DNA of 64,000 bases from Procambarus clarkii (GCF_040958095.1 NC_091175.1:23283179-23347178); one strand, 5' to 3'; numbered from the stretch's first letter, positions 20,124 through 31,110 are shown. A program made the numbers and translations. The notes: generated by a model not told the origin, from the sequence alone.

Positions 20124-20140
20124 GCAATAATAATGTTACA

Positions 20141-23100
20141 CCCTAACCCTCTACCTCACCCTCTACCTCATTTTTCATTTTTGCTCAATTTGTTTTTGTA
20201 TTGCTTAGTCTTGTTTATATTTTTGTTTTGTATTTCTATATCTTGTGTTTTGTATAGTCCATGTTTATATGTTTTTTCGTTAATCTCATTTATTACCTAG
20301 GTTGCCTAGCCTAGCCATACTCCCTTACTCCATTGTACCCCTGTAAGCCCCTTTTGAGTTTGCTTTGTTCTGTATTGTGTACATCTTTTTCCCTATTTTA
20401 TAGCTTATTTCTACCTTGTTATTTGCCTTTCTTCCCTTGTTTTTACTGCAATCAGCTTTTTTTATGCAGACAAGTATAGACCCTGAACTTAACCTCTTAT
20501 CCACTATCTATGACAATTATCGCTTTAATGATCTAAATTGCAGATATTTTGCAGCACATGATGTAAACAATGTATTAATTCATAATCACAATATCTCTGT
20601 AATCAATTTGAACGTTAGATCCCTAGGTAAACACTTCGATGATGTTAGTGCCTTGATTGAAGCTATTGACAACAAATTCTCTTTTATTATACTTACTGAA
20701 ACATGGTTGAAAGAGGATACTACTCAGCTCTTTAACATGCCTAACTACTCAGCAATTCACAACTGTCGTCAAATTCAGAGAGGTGGTGGCACTGCTCTTT
20801 ACTACCACCAAGAACTAACATGCTTAAAAGAAATTAGAACCAGAGACTGCTATGGGGAGTATATCTTCGCCAGCTTCAGAGTCAAGGGTGCCGAGTCTGT
20901 CCTGACTGTGGGTGCAGTTTATAGAATTCCTAACACTGATGTGTCCGAATTCAGCTCAATCCTTAGAAATCTAATACTTGATAACAGACTGAACAAAAAC
21001 CACCTAATTATCGCAGGGGACTTTAATATTGACCTCTGCGAGCCTGAACACCCCACTGCTGTTAGCTTCCTCAACTGTATGAATTCCTGCTTCCTCATAC
21101 CCTTAATCACTAGACCTACTAGAATCACTGATAGCACAGCCACGACGCTCGATCACATCTGGACAAACATAACCTCTCCGCTTACTTCAGGTATAATCAC
21201 CGATAGCACTACAGATCATTACCCCACATTTCTCTTAACTAACATTAGCAAACCACCTCTTGAGTCAAGAGTGATACGTTTTAGACTACACAATGAAACT
21301 GCTATAGACAATTTTATAACTGCTGCTGGTAATGTCAACTGGGAGTCCGAGTTAGGTAACATAGTGGACATCAACCTTGCAGTACAATCTTTTCTTCAAA
21401 AAACTCTTAGCCTTTATAATACCCACTGTCCTATGCTTACAAAACAAGTCACAACCAAAAGGCTTAACAATCCCTGGCTTACAAAGGGAATACTTAAATC
21501 TATTAATAAAAAACATGACCTTGAGAAGAAGTATAGGTTAGGAATTGTCTCCAAAGAATTCTCAAAGAATTACTCATTATTGCTGTCTAAGATAATTAGA
21601 CGAGCCAAAACTAAATACTACGAAGATAAATTTACCCAAATAAAGAGCAACATTAAACAAACTTGGAGAACAATTTCTCAAATATTGGGATCAAAGAAGT
21701 CTTTAAATAACAAACCGACTCTCCTGTCTAATAACGATGGTCAGCTTTCAGCCTCTGATTCTGCTACTGAGTTCAATAGGTTCTTCTCTTCCATTGGTTC
21801 ATCCCTTGCAAATGATATTCCATCTTCCAGTACAGACATTAATGACTATCTTTCAGGTAACTATCCACAGTCTCTGTACCTAAAGCCTATTAATTCCACT
21901 GACGTCAATGAGATAATCCTTTCCCTTAAAACCAAGTCTGGTGCCCTTGAGGAGATACCAACTTTAATTTACAAATAAGCCTCCAGATCTTTAGCCCCTG
22001 CTATTGCTTTGCTCTTCAACAACTCACTTGAACTCCAAACCTTCCCAGATATTCTAAAAAAAGCGAGAGTAACGCCTGTCCACAAATGTGGCAATCTCAC
22101 AGATGTTAACAACTACAGACCTTTATCTATCCTGCCAAACTTGTCAAAAATTTTTGAAAAACTAATCTATAAGCAGCTTTACTCATATCTAGCCAAACTC
22201 AATATACTTAGCCCTTGCCAATATGGCTTCAGACCCAAAAAAAGCACTAACGATGCACTTATTAGTATGCTTAACTCGATTCATACAGCTCTTGATAAAA
22301 ATGAGTTCTCTGTTGGGTTGTTTGTGGACCTGCGTAAAGCTTTTGACACTGTCAACCACCAAAACCTTCTTCTTAAATTACATCATTATGGAGTCAGAGG
22401 ACACTCCCTACAATACCTCAAATCCTACCTTACTGACAGGCTCCAATATGTTTCTGTGAATAATACAATTTCTCCCACCCTACCCATCAACATTGGTGTT
22501 CCCCAGGGCAGCATACTTGGCCCTCTCCTCTTTCTCATCTACATTAATGACCTTCCAAATGCCTCCCAACACCTCAAACCAATTCTATTTGCTGACGACA
22601 CAACCTTCATTTACTCCAGTCCTGATCCCCTTGCTCTAAATGCCACAGTAAATACTGAGCTAAATAAAGTCCATCTGTGGCTAACTGCCAACAAACTCAC
22701 CCTTAACATTGACAAAACCTTTTATATTCTGTTTGGCAATAAATCCTCTAATCAAATAAATCTCAAAATAAACAATACCCAAATTTGTAACAAATTAGAT
22801 GGCAAATTCCTTGGCATTCTCATTGACCACAAGCTTAATTTCCAGGGACACATTCTAAACATATCAAAAAAAGTTTCAAAAACTGTGGGCATTCTTTCTA
22901 AGATCAGATATTATGTACCACGCCCTGCCCTGGTGACTCTCTATTACTCCCTTATCTATCCATATCTCAACTATGGTATTTGTGCTTGGGGCTCTACTAC
23001 CCAAAATCACTTACGTCCTCTAATTACTCAACACAAAGCTGCTATTAGGACAATATCCAATTCTGGCCCCAGACATCACTCGGTACCCCTACTTAAATCT

Positions 23101-23720
23101 CTGAATATGTTAGACATTAAGTCACTGCACATTCTCTCATGTGTATTATACATATATAAAATGCTAAACTATAATGCCAATCCTGATCTCAAAAGCTTCA
23201 TAGAAGGTTGTATCAGAACCCATGAGCATCACACCAGAAATAAATACAGTTTTGATATTCCTAGAGTACGACTTAATCAAACTAGAAATGCTATACAAAT
23301 CAAGGGGCCCAGAATGTGGAATGACCTTCCCAACCATGTTAAAGACTGTACCTCTCTCAACCAGTTTAAGTTAAAAGCGAAGCTATACCTAATAAATTCC
23401 CTGTAACCTACCTTACCCTTCTATTGTCAACCAATGTCTGTTATTTTCTTTAAAGAGCGCTGTTTGTCGACATAATTGTATTTGTGCTGCTTTTTCATCT
23501 ATGTTTTCATTTCTTGTTTTCATTCTACTCATTATGCTCAATTAGTATTAAGCTTGTCATTTAAGTTTATCATGCCCGAAACGCTTTGCGTAATAGTGGC
23601 TTTAGGCATTGTATGTACTAGCTATACCTATAAGTTAAACAATCCTTGTAAATATTTATTGTATGTATGTACCTTACCTAAATAAAATTGTATTGTATTG
23701 TATTGTATTGTATTGTATTG
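20141..23720 (+). mobile_element. LINE-B, full-length-like CR1/L2-type LINE with TATTG tail
   Basis: Inserted in the 5' UTR of LINE-A copy 1, with GTTAC on both sides (20136-20140 and 23720-23724). It has a 320-bp CT-rich leader (CCCTCTACC repeats), one long ORF, a 3' UTR with an AATAAA at about 23681, and a (TATTG)n tail. No ORF1 is recognised in the leader. The 3' UTR contains TGCCCGAAACGCT (23573-23585), shared with the SINE at 35141. Confidence 0.88.
20464..23406 (+). pseudogene. LINE-B ORF2: endonuclease/RT with one nonsense codon
   Basis: A 980-codon frame from ATG 20464, interrupted only by TAA at 21976-21978; the frame is the same on both sides (next open part 22009-23406). Endonuclease motifs: INLNVRSL, LTETWL, AGDFNIDL and TTDHYPTFL. 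RT motifs: NYRPLSILPNLSKIFEKL, QYGFRPKKSTNDAL, VDLRKAFDTVNH, GVPQGSILGPLLFLIYINDL and FADDTTF. All catalytic residues are present. The nonsense codon sits between the two domains (IYK-stop-ASRSLAPA), probably AAA to TAA. It belongs to the CR1/L2-like group; I do not fix the clade. Confidence 0.87.
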
Positions 23721-23760
23721 TTACTATAATCGGAGCTCCAGCTAACACGACCTCTCACTG
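23721..23760 (-). mobile_element. LINE-A copy 1, 5' terminus
   Basis: Remaining 5' UTR after the LINE-B insertion: GGAGCTCC and AACACGACCTCTCACTG match, in reverse, the 5' UTR of the full-length copy at 53881. It abuts 28-bp minisatellite, which marks the 5' end of the outermost insertion of the left nest. Confidence 0.8.
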
Positions 23761-24352
23761 TTCCCTACACCTTATGACAATGTGATGGTTCCCTGCACCG
23801 TATGAAAATGTATGGATTCCCTGCACCTTATGACAATGTGATGGTTCCCTGCACCTTATGACAATGTGATGGTTCCCTGCACCGTATGACAATGTATGGA
23901 TTCCCTGCACCTTATGACAATGTGATGGTTCCCTGCACCGTATGACAGTGTGTGGATTCCCTGCACATTATGACAATGTGAGGGTTCCCTGTACATTATG
24001 ACAAAGTGTGGGTTCCCTGCACCTAATGGCAATGTGAGGGTTCCCTGCACATTATGACAATGTGAGGGTTCTCTGCACCATATGACAATGTGAGGGTTCC
24101 CTGCACATTTTGACAATGTGTTAGTTCTCTGCACATTATGACAATGTGAAGGTTCCCTGAACATTATAAAAATGTGAGGGTTATCTGCACATTATGACAA
24201 TGTATGGGTTCCCTGCACATTTTGACAATGTGTTAGTTCCCTGCACATTTTGACAACGTGTGGGTTCCCTGCAACGTATGACAATGTGAATGTTCCCTGA
24301 ACATTATGACAATGTATGGGTTCCCTGTATTTTATGACAATGTGATGGTTCC
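23761..24352. repeat. 28-bp minisatellite, middle block
   Basis: About 21 units of the GGTTCCCTGCACCTTATGAC/AATGTGAT type, the same family as 3310-4666 and 29580-31110. It is bounded by the LINE-A 5' end on the left and the LINE-C tail on the right. Confidence 0.92.
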
Positions 24353-24389
24353 TGGTTGATACCTGGTTGATGGGGTTCTGGGAGTTCTT

Positions 24390-26240
24390 CTACTCCCCAA
24401 GCCCGGCCCGAGGCCAGGCTCGACTTGTGAGAGTTTGGTCCACCAGGCTGTTGCTTGGAGCGGCCCGCAGGCCCACATACCCACCACAGCCCGGTTGGTC
24501 CGGCACTCCTTGGGGGAACAAATCTAGTTTCCTCTTGAAAATGTCCACGGTTGTTCCGGCAATATTTCTTATGCTTGCTGGGAGGACGTTGAACAACCGC
24601 GGACCTCTGATGTTTATACAGTGTTCTCTGATTGTGCCTATGGCACCTTTGCTTTTCACTGGTTCTATTCTACATTTTCTTCCATGTCGTTCACTCCAGT
24701 ACGTTGTTATTTTACTGTGTAGATTTGGTACTTGGCCCTCCAGTATCTTCCAGGTGTATATTATTTGATATCTCTCTCGTCTTCTTTCTAGTGAGTACAT
24801 TTGGAGGGCTTTGAGACGATCCCAATAATTTAGGTGCTTTATTGCGTCTATGCGTGCCGTATATGTTCTCTCTATTCCCTCTATTTCAGCAACCTCTCCT
24901 GCTCTGAATGGGGAAGTGAGTACTGAGCAGTACTCAAGACGGGACAACACAAGTGACTTGAAGAGTACAACCATTGTGATGGAATCCCTGGATTTGAAAG
25001 TTCTCGTAATCCATCCTATCATTTTTCTGGCTGTCGCAATATTTGCTTGGTTATGCTCCTTAAACGTTAGGTCGTCAGACATTATTATTCCCAAATCCTT
25101 TACATGCTGTTTTCCTACTATGGGTACATTTGATTGTGTTTTGTACTCTGTATTATGTTTAAGGTCCTCATTTTTACCGTACCTGAGTACCTGGAATTTA
25201 TCATTGTTAAACATCATGTTATTTTCTGATGCCCAGTCGAAAACTTTATTAATATCAGCTTGAAGTTTTTCAATGTCCTCAGCCGAGGTAATTTTCATAC
25301 TGATTTTTGTGTCATCTGCAAAGGATGATACGAAGCTGTGACTTGTATTTTTGTCTATATCTGATATGAGAATAAGGAAAAGCAGCGGTGCAAGGACTGT
25401 ACCCTGAGGTACAGAGCTTTTCACTGCACTTGGACTAGATTTTATATGGTTGACAGTTACTCGCTGAGTCCTGTTTGACAGAAAACTGAGTCCTACTTTA
25501 CCGGTTATTCCCATTGACTTCATTTTGTGTGCTATCACGCCATGGTCACATTTATCGAAAGCCTTTGCGAAGTCCGTGTATATCACATCAACATTCCGTT
25601 TCTCTTCTAATGCCTCAGTGACTTTGTCGTAGTGCTCAAGTAGCTGTGAGAGGCACGATCTTCCCGCTCGAAATCCATGTTGGCCTGGGTTGTGAAGGTC
25701 ATTGGTCTCCATGAAATTGGTGACCTGACTCCTAATCACTCTCTCAAATACTTTTATGATGTGCGATGTTAGTGCAACTGGTCTATAATTTTTTGCCAAT
25801 GCTTTGCTCCCTCCCTTGTGTAGAGGGGCTATGTCTGCTACTTTAAGTGCATCTGGTATCTCCCCCGTGTCCAAGCTCTTCCTCCACACTATACTGAGTG
25901 CCTGTGCTACCGGCACTTTGCATTTCTTTATAAATATTGAATTCCATGAGTCTGGACCTGGGGCCGAGTGCATGGGCATGTTTTCAATTTCTTTTTCAAA
26001 ATTTAGTGCGCTCGTATTTATATCAGTTATATTTACAGGGGTTTGAATATCCCGCATAAAGAAATTGTCTGGATCTTCCACCTTCATGTTGTTTATTGGA
26101 GTGCTAAACATGTCCTCATACTGCTTTTTTAGGATTTCACTAATTTTTTGTGAAATGTTTAGTGGTTTTTGCTTTTGATTTCGCATATGAGAAGAAATAT
26201 TTTGGATTTTTCTTTATTTCCTGAATTGCTTTCTGTTCTA
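24390..26240 (-). pseudogene. LINE-C ORF2, RT and C-terminal part
   Basis: A 598-codon open frame to 26186, with RT motifs NYRPVALTSHIIKVFERVI, QHGFRAGRSC, YTDFAKAFDKCDH, SSVPQGTVLAPLLFLILISD and SSFADDTKI. The thumb region contains SRLEYCSVLTSPF and a C-terminal block with GPRLFNVLPASIRN. It ends at TAG (24390-24392). Upstream the frame shifts near 26180 (YAKSK against MRNQKQK), separating it from the endonuclease. Confidence 0.88.
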
Positions 26241-26500
26241 ACTGCCTTTCTTCAGTTTCATATGAGTGTTTCAATTTCCGCTCGATTTCTTCAATCTCCC
26301 TATTTAAATTATTCCTTCTTTGACGGGAAATTCGTGTCTGCATAAGCAGTTCCGTTATTTTTTTTCATATGAGTTTCATATGAAGTGTTTCAATTTCCGC
26401 TCGATTTCTTCAATCTCCCTATTTAAATTATTCCTTCTTTGACGGGAAATTCGTGTCTGCATAAGCAGTTCCGTTATTTTTTTCCTGCGTTTATAGTGTC
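26236..26500 (-). repeat. 129-bp tandem duplication inside LINE-C ORF2
   Basis: A segment coding for MQTRISRQRRNNLNREIEEI is present twice, head to tail, with the copies offset by 129 bp (for example GTGTTTCAATTTCCGCTCG at 26266 and 26395). The junction has a T run and repeated CATATGA, so slippage or template switching is likely. Confidence 0.85.
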
Positions 26501-28000
26501 GTCTGCGTTCTCTTTCTACGTTAGATCTCTTTCTGGCTTTCCTCAAAGGAACATGTTTCAGACAGACTTGATACGCTTCTGAAGTCAGTTTTTCTATTCC
26601 TTCTGTAGGACTTGTATTATTTAGAACAGTTCCCCATGGAATGTTTGTAAGTTCCCTGTTTATTATCTCCCAGTCTATCCTTTTATTATTAAAATTGAAT
26701 TTACTGAATAGCCCCTCTCGCTTTGTCAACGTTTTAGGTCTATTCTGAGTATTGATGGTCGTTTGCACTTCAATGAGTTTGTGATCTGAGTATGTGGTAT
26801 CTGATATCGTAATGTCTCTGATAATGTCTTCATTGTTCGTAAAGACCAGATCTAGAATATTTTCATTTCTCGTTGGCTCCGATATCTGCTGATTGAGTGA
26901 AAATTTGTCACAGAATCTAAGTAGTTCTCTAATCTGTGGTTGGTTAGGTCCTGATAGATTTCCTGGTATAATATTATTGTTTGCTATTTTCCACCTGAGA
27001 CTAGGCAAGTTGAAGTCACCTAGGAAGATAATATCAGGTATCGGGTTCTCCAAATTATAAAGGCTATGCTCTATTTTGCTTATCTGTTCTGTGAATTCCT
27101 CAGCCGTTGCATCTGGCGGTTTGTATATTAGTATAATCACTAAATTTATTTTCTCTATTTTTAATCCCAGTACCTCTACCACCTCATTTGTAACGTTTAG
27201 GAGCTCCGAGCATACAAGGTCTTCCCTAATATACAGACCCACTCCTCCATGTGACCACGGGAGACATCTCCCGTCACGCAGGGTGCAGTCGCACCTCCAC
27301 AGATCTCCAGTATCAGCTCTTGATACTGGTAATGGCTCAAAAGGGCCACCACTTACAGGCTATTCATGCCCGTGCCACCTCTTGGGTGGCTTCATCTTCA
27401 TCTTAACACATTCACAAAGGAGACATCTCCCGTCATGCAGGGTGCATTCGCACCTCCACAGATCTCCAGTATCAGCTCTTGATACTGGTAATGGCTCAAA
27501 AGGGCCACCACTTACGGGCTATTCATGCCCGTGCCACCTTTTGGGTGGCTTAATCTTCATCAATCAATCAGTTCTATTCAGAGAGACATCTCCCGTCACG
27601 CAGGGTGCAGTCGCACCTCCACAGATCTCCAGTATCATCTATTGATACTGGAAATGGCTCAAAAAGGGCCACCACTTATGGGCTATTCATGCCCAAGCCA
27701 CCTTTTGGGTGGCTTAAATCTTCTCTCTCTCTCTCTCTCTCCATGTGACCTAATTTTCCTATCACACCTGTATAGGTTATATCCTGGAATCCAGATCTCA
27801 CTGTCCAACAATTCCCCTGCATGGGTTTCTGTGAAAGCTCCAAATACTGCATTTGACTCCGTGAGGAGGCCATATATGAACTGTACTTTGTTGTTTGTTC
27901 TTGTTTTCAGTCCTTGTATGTTGGCAAAGATGAATGAGGTTACTCTATTAGTGATAGTTTGACTGGGAGACTTTTTCGGCAAGTCCATTATTCGTGGACA
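26376..28000 (-). pseudogene. LINE-C ORF2, endonuclease part (split by SINE)
   Basis: Two exon-like halves, 27751 to about 28000 and 26376-27244, separated by the SINE. Motifs: FIFANIQGLKTRT (N), FTETHAGELL (E), IYKPPDA, FLGDFNLPSLRW and TYSDHKLIEV. Removing the insert and one copy of the 12-bp target duplication restores CDRKIRSHGGVGLYIRED, so the frame was open when the SINE arrived. A likely start codon is the ATG shortly after the ORF1 stop (MDLPKKSPS). Confidence 0.85.
27257..27738 (+). mobile_element. trimeric hairpin-rich SINE (type 4)
   Basis: Three head-to-tail units of about 160 bp (starts near 27257, 27419 and 27582) flanked by a 12-bp target duplication, CTCCATGTGACC (27245-27256 and 27739-27750). 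Each unit contains consecutive hairpins: CGGGAG-ACAT-CTCCCG, GGTGC-AGTC-GCACC, a 9-bp stem CCAGTATCA/TGATACTGG (27307-27329 in unit 1), ACGGGC/GCCCGT and GCCACC/GGTGGC. Units end in TCTTCATCAATCAATCA-type or CT repeats. No B box is visible. The last two hairpins and tail match the 3' end of the I-like LINE at 13485. Confidence 0.78.
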
Positions 28001-28017
28001 TAATGAGTTTGTTCTGA

Positions 28018-28938
28018 TCAGTACTGATTGTTGTAGGGCAGTTTTCTGTCGTAGTTGTAGTTCCCTTTCGGTGGGTAATTGTATCTGTAATTCTGGAATG
28101 CAAGTGGATCTGGCATCCAGTTCCATACACTCTCCATGCTGCTCCTTTTGAATTCTCTGCCGGTCTGGTATAAAAAATTTATAGAGTTTCCTCCAAATTC
28201 ATTACCCTGCTTGCCACTCTTTATGTAGCGTTCCGTGCCTTTCACGTGAAAGTGTGGGCAGCTGAGGTCATAGCATTTTCTGTCCTCCAGTGAGGTTTGG
28301 CACATGTCAGGATGGAAAAACCTACATATTGATCCAAATCGACACTCACCTTTCCTAAGCATATTTAAACATTTTTTGGGATGTTGGTAACTGCATTCTA
28401 ATCCTTTCTTATTACCAGCATATCTATGTCTGCATATGCCCTTTGCATAAAATTTGCATAAGTCTGTCCTTCTGTTCTGAATTGCTCTATCGAGAACCGT
28501 CGTGGTGTCTGTACCTATCGAGCTGTCAGTGCTGTCTGGTACACTTTCTAGTTTACTGTCATCTACATCCTGGCCTACTGAGTCAGAGTTTACAACTTCC
28601 TGAGTTTCAGCCTCAGTTTCATCCCTGACTATAGCCTCCGCCCCTTGTATATTAGAATTGTTGTTCCTTTCCCACTCCTTCTGGATGGCTGGTAGGCTTC
28701 CAATGAATGATGTTTTCCGAGCATGCGTCATGTTATCTAGAAGGTTTTTTAGGATATTCCAAGCTGGCAGGTCATTTTTACACACCCAGAGCAAGTGGCC
28801 AGCTCTCAGTGCCGTAGTGTTACTCACTCCTGTACAAGCCGAATGGAATCTAGTCTTACAGATATAACATTCAATTCCCGTTACCTTCGTCTTTAAGAAG
28901 TTGTTACAGTGGCCACAAATTTGTTTATTTACTCCCAT
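28018..28938 (-). CDS. LINE-C ORF1: PHD-like finger plus three CCCH zinc fingers
   Basis: Complete 306-codon frame from ATG (28936-28938) to TGA (28018-28020). Residues 8-53 form a PHD-like zinc finger (C8, C11, C24, C27, H32, C35, with W51 and C53). An acidic linker follows (about 100-150). Three CCCH fingers lie at 161-186 (C-x7-C-x12-C-x3-H), 190-209 (C-x8-C-x5-C-x3-H, canonical) and 213-231 (C-x8-C-x4-C-x3-H). The C-terminus is rich in Y, N, K and R. CCCH fingers usually bind single-stranded RNA, so a role in packaging element RNA is inferred. The ORF2 frame overlaps its 3' end in the -1 phase. It has no break, unlike ORF2. Confidence 0.85.
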   Translation of the reverse strand: MGVNKQICGHCNNFLKTKVTGIECYICKTRFHSACTGVSNTTALRAGHLLWVCKNDLPAWNILKNLLDNMTHARKTSFIGSLPAIQKEWERNNNSNIQGAEAIVRDETEAETQEVVNSDSVGQDVDDSKLESVPDSTDSSIGTDTTTVLDRAIQNRRTDLCKFYAKGICRHRYAGNKKGLECSYQHPKKCLNMLRKGECRFGSICRFFHPDMCQTSLEDRKCYDLSCPHFHVKGTERYIKSGKQGNEFGGNSINFLYQTGREFKRSSMESVWNWMPDPLAFQNYRYNYPPKGNYNYDRKLPYNNQY

Positions 28939-29579
28939 ATTGCCTTGTTTTGTTGTATATATCTATATATTTATAATATTATATGTATATTGTATATTTG
29001 TAACAATATATATGTATATATATTTATATGTTTAATATTTATTTGTATACCGTATATTTGTAATATTATGTATGTTATTTTGTTCAAACTTTGTGGCAGG
29101 TACTTAGCGTAGGTAGCGAGGCTGGTCCCCCGGTCAGTACAGGTGACCTCTTGTGGCCCAGGTTGATGTCACCAGTTTCCAGTTACCCGATTTATAACCA
29201 CTGATGCCGCCTCTTGCCGCTATTTTATATTTCTAGTATTCTGTATTTATAATATTCACTTCCAACTTATATGTTGTTGTGATACCCGTTCCACATCACT
29301 GTTCCACGAATCACCGTTCATTATTTTTTTGTTTTTTTCCTAATACACGCATGTACACAAAACCTCGTTCACTGGCTCACACGCGGTCTCCCGTTTATTC
29401 TCTATTTAACACAAAGTTCTATTGTTAATGACTATTTTCAATTTTCCAGCGGGTCACTATGCACTTTGTTATGTCTGTAATCAGTAATCCACGGCAGTAG
29501 TCCTACGAATCCCTGTTAATGTCACGATTTTAACGGAGCGCGCACGGTACGTCTACCCCCGCCCTCGACGTCTGTCCAG
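28939..29579 (-). promoter_or_regulatory. LINE-C 5' UTR
   Basis: About 640 bp upstream of ORF1, expected to hold the internal promoter. The proximal part (28945-29085) is very rich in TA steps (TATATATTTATA-like). The distal part becomes GC-rich (CGCGCACGG, CCCGCCCTCGACG) at the element border with the minisatellite. No specific promoter motif is claimed. Confidence 0.6.
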
Positions 29580-31110
29580 TTCCCTGCACCGTATGGCAAT
29601 GTATGGATTCCCTGCACCTTATGACAATGTGATGGTTCCCTGCAGCGTATGACAATGTGAGGGTTTCCTTAACATTATGACAATGTGATGGTTCCCTGCA
29701 CCGTATGACATTGTATGGATTCCCTGCACCTTATGACAATGTGATGGTTCCCTGCACCTTCTGACAATGTATGGGTTCCCTGCACATTATGACAACGTGT
29801 GGGTTCCCTGCACCTTATGGCAATGTGTAGGTTCCCTGCACATTATGGCAATGTGTGGGTTCCCTCAACATTATGACAATGTGAGGGTTCCCTGCAAATT
29901 ATGACACTGAATGGGTTCCCTGCACCGTATGACAATGTGAGGGTTCCCTGCTCATTTTGACAATGTGTGGGTTCCCTAAATATTATGACAATGTATGGGT
30001 TCCCTGCACATTATGACAATGTATGGGTTCCCTGCACATTTTGACAATGTGTGGGTTCCCTGCACCTTATGACAATGGGAGGGTTCCCTGCACATTATGA
30101 CAATGTGTTAGTTCACTGCACATTTTGACAATGTGTGGGTGGCCTGCACCGTATGAAAATATGAGGGTTCCTTGCACCATCGGACAATGTGATGGTTCCC
30201 TGCACATTATGACAATGTGTGGGGTTTCCTGCACATTATGACAATGTGTTGGGTTACCTGCACCTTATGACAATGTGAGGGTTCCCTGCACATTATGACA
30301 ATGTGTGGGGTTCCCTGCACATTATGACAATGTGAGGGTTCCCTGCACATTAAGACAATGTGAGGGTTCCCTGCACCTTATGAAAATGTGAGGGTTCCTT
30401 GCACCATAGGACAATGTGATGGTTCCCTGCACCTTATGACAATGTGTGGTTTCCCTGCACATTCTGACAATGTATGAGTTCCCTGCACCTAATGACAATG
30501 TATGGGTTCCCAGCACCTTAAGGCAATGTGTTGGTTCCCTGCACCTTATGGCAATGTGTGGGTTCCCTGAACATTATGACAATGTGATGGTTCCCTGCAC
30601 CTAATGACAATGTGTGGGTTCCCAGCACCCTATGGCAATGTGTTGGTTCCCTGCCCCTTATGGCAATGAGTGGGGTTCCCTGAACATTATGACAATGTGA
30701 GGGTTCCCTGCACCTTATGACAATGTGATGGTTCCCTGCACCGTATGACAATGTGGGGGTTCCCTGAACATTATGACAATGTGATGGTTCCCTGCACCTT
30801 ATGACAATGTTTGGGTTCCCTGCACTTTATGACAATGTGATGGTTCCCTGCACTTTATGACAATGTATGTGTTCCATGCACTTTACGACAATGTATGGGT
30901 TCCCTGCACCTTATGACAATATCATGGTTCCCTGCACCGTTTGACAATGTATGGGTTTCCTGAACATTATGACAATGTGTGGGCTTCATGCATCTTATGC
31001 CAATGTGTGGGTCCCCTGCACCTTATGGGCATGTGTGTGTTCCCCGCACCTTATGACAGTGTGTGGGTTTGCTCCACCTTATGGCAATGTATAGGGTCCC
31101 AGCACTTTTC
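29580..31110. repeat. 28-bp minisatellite, right block
   Basis: About 54 units of the same 28-bp family, with variants TATGACAATGTGAGGGTTCC, CCTTATGGCAATGTG and GGGGTTTCC. Longer local patterns recur, pointing to block amplification. The array fades out after 31080. Confidence 0.92.

Larger units (their letters stand above)
16466..20140 (-). mobile_element. LINE-A copy 1, main part (older subfamily)
   Basis: Minus-strand continuation of 4667-4887: ORF2 (ATG at 19249 reading leftwards), ORF1 to about 20123, and part of the 5' UTR. LINE-B interrupts the 5' UTR at GTTAC (20136-20140). The copy belongs to a diverged subfamily (ORF1 has LRLREETKEET, KRILVVGDSQVRYLD and GDIVGNMND). Several frameshifts and stops mark it as old. 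Confidence 0.9.
24353..29579 (-). mobile_element. LINE-C, full-length CR1-like LINE
   Basis: Minus-strand element of about 5.2 kb inserted in the minisatellite; the flanks share GTTCC. At the left are the tail (ATCAACCAGGT repeats) and a GC-rich 3' end; then ORF2, ORF1 (28018-28938) and a 640-bp 5' UTR ending near 29579. A trimeric SINE (27257-27738) interrupts ORF2. ORF2 also carries a frameshift near 26180 and a 129-bp tandem duplication (about 26260-26480), so the copy is inactive. Confidence 0.88.

Noticed and set aside
27257-27738. Hammerhead ribozyme in the hairpin-rich SINE
   Set aside because: Neither strand has the CTGATGA...GAAA core; the stems alone do not make a ribozyme.
28018-28130. 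A slippery heptamer in the LINE-C ORF1/ORF2 overlap
   Set aside because: I read through the overlap and found no X-XXY-YYZ motif in the ORF1 phase; reinitiation at the later ATG is simpler.
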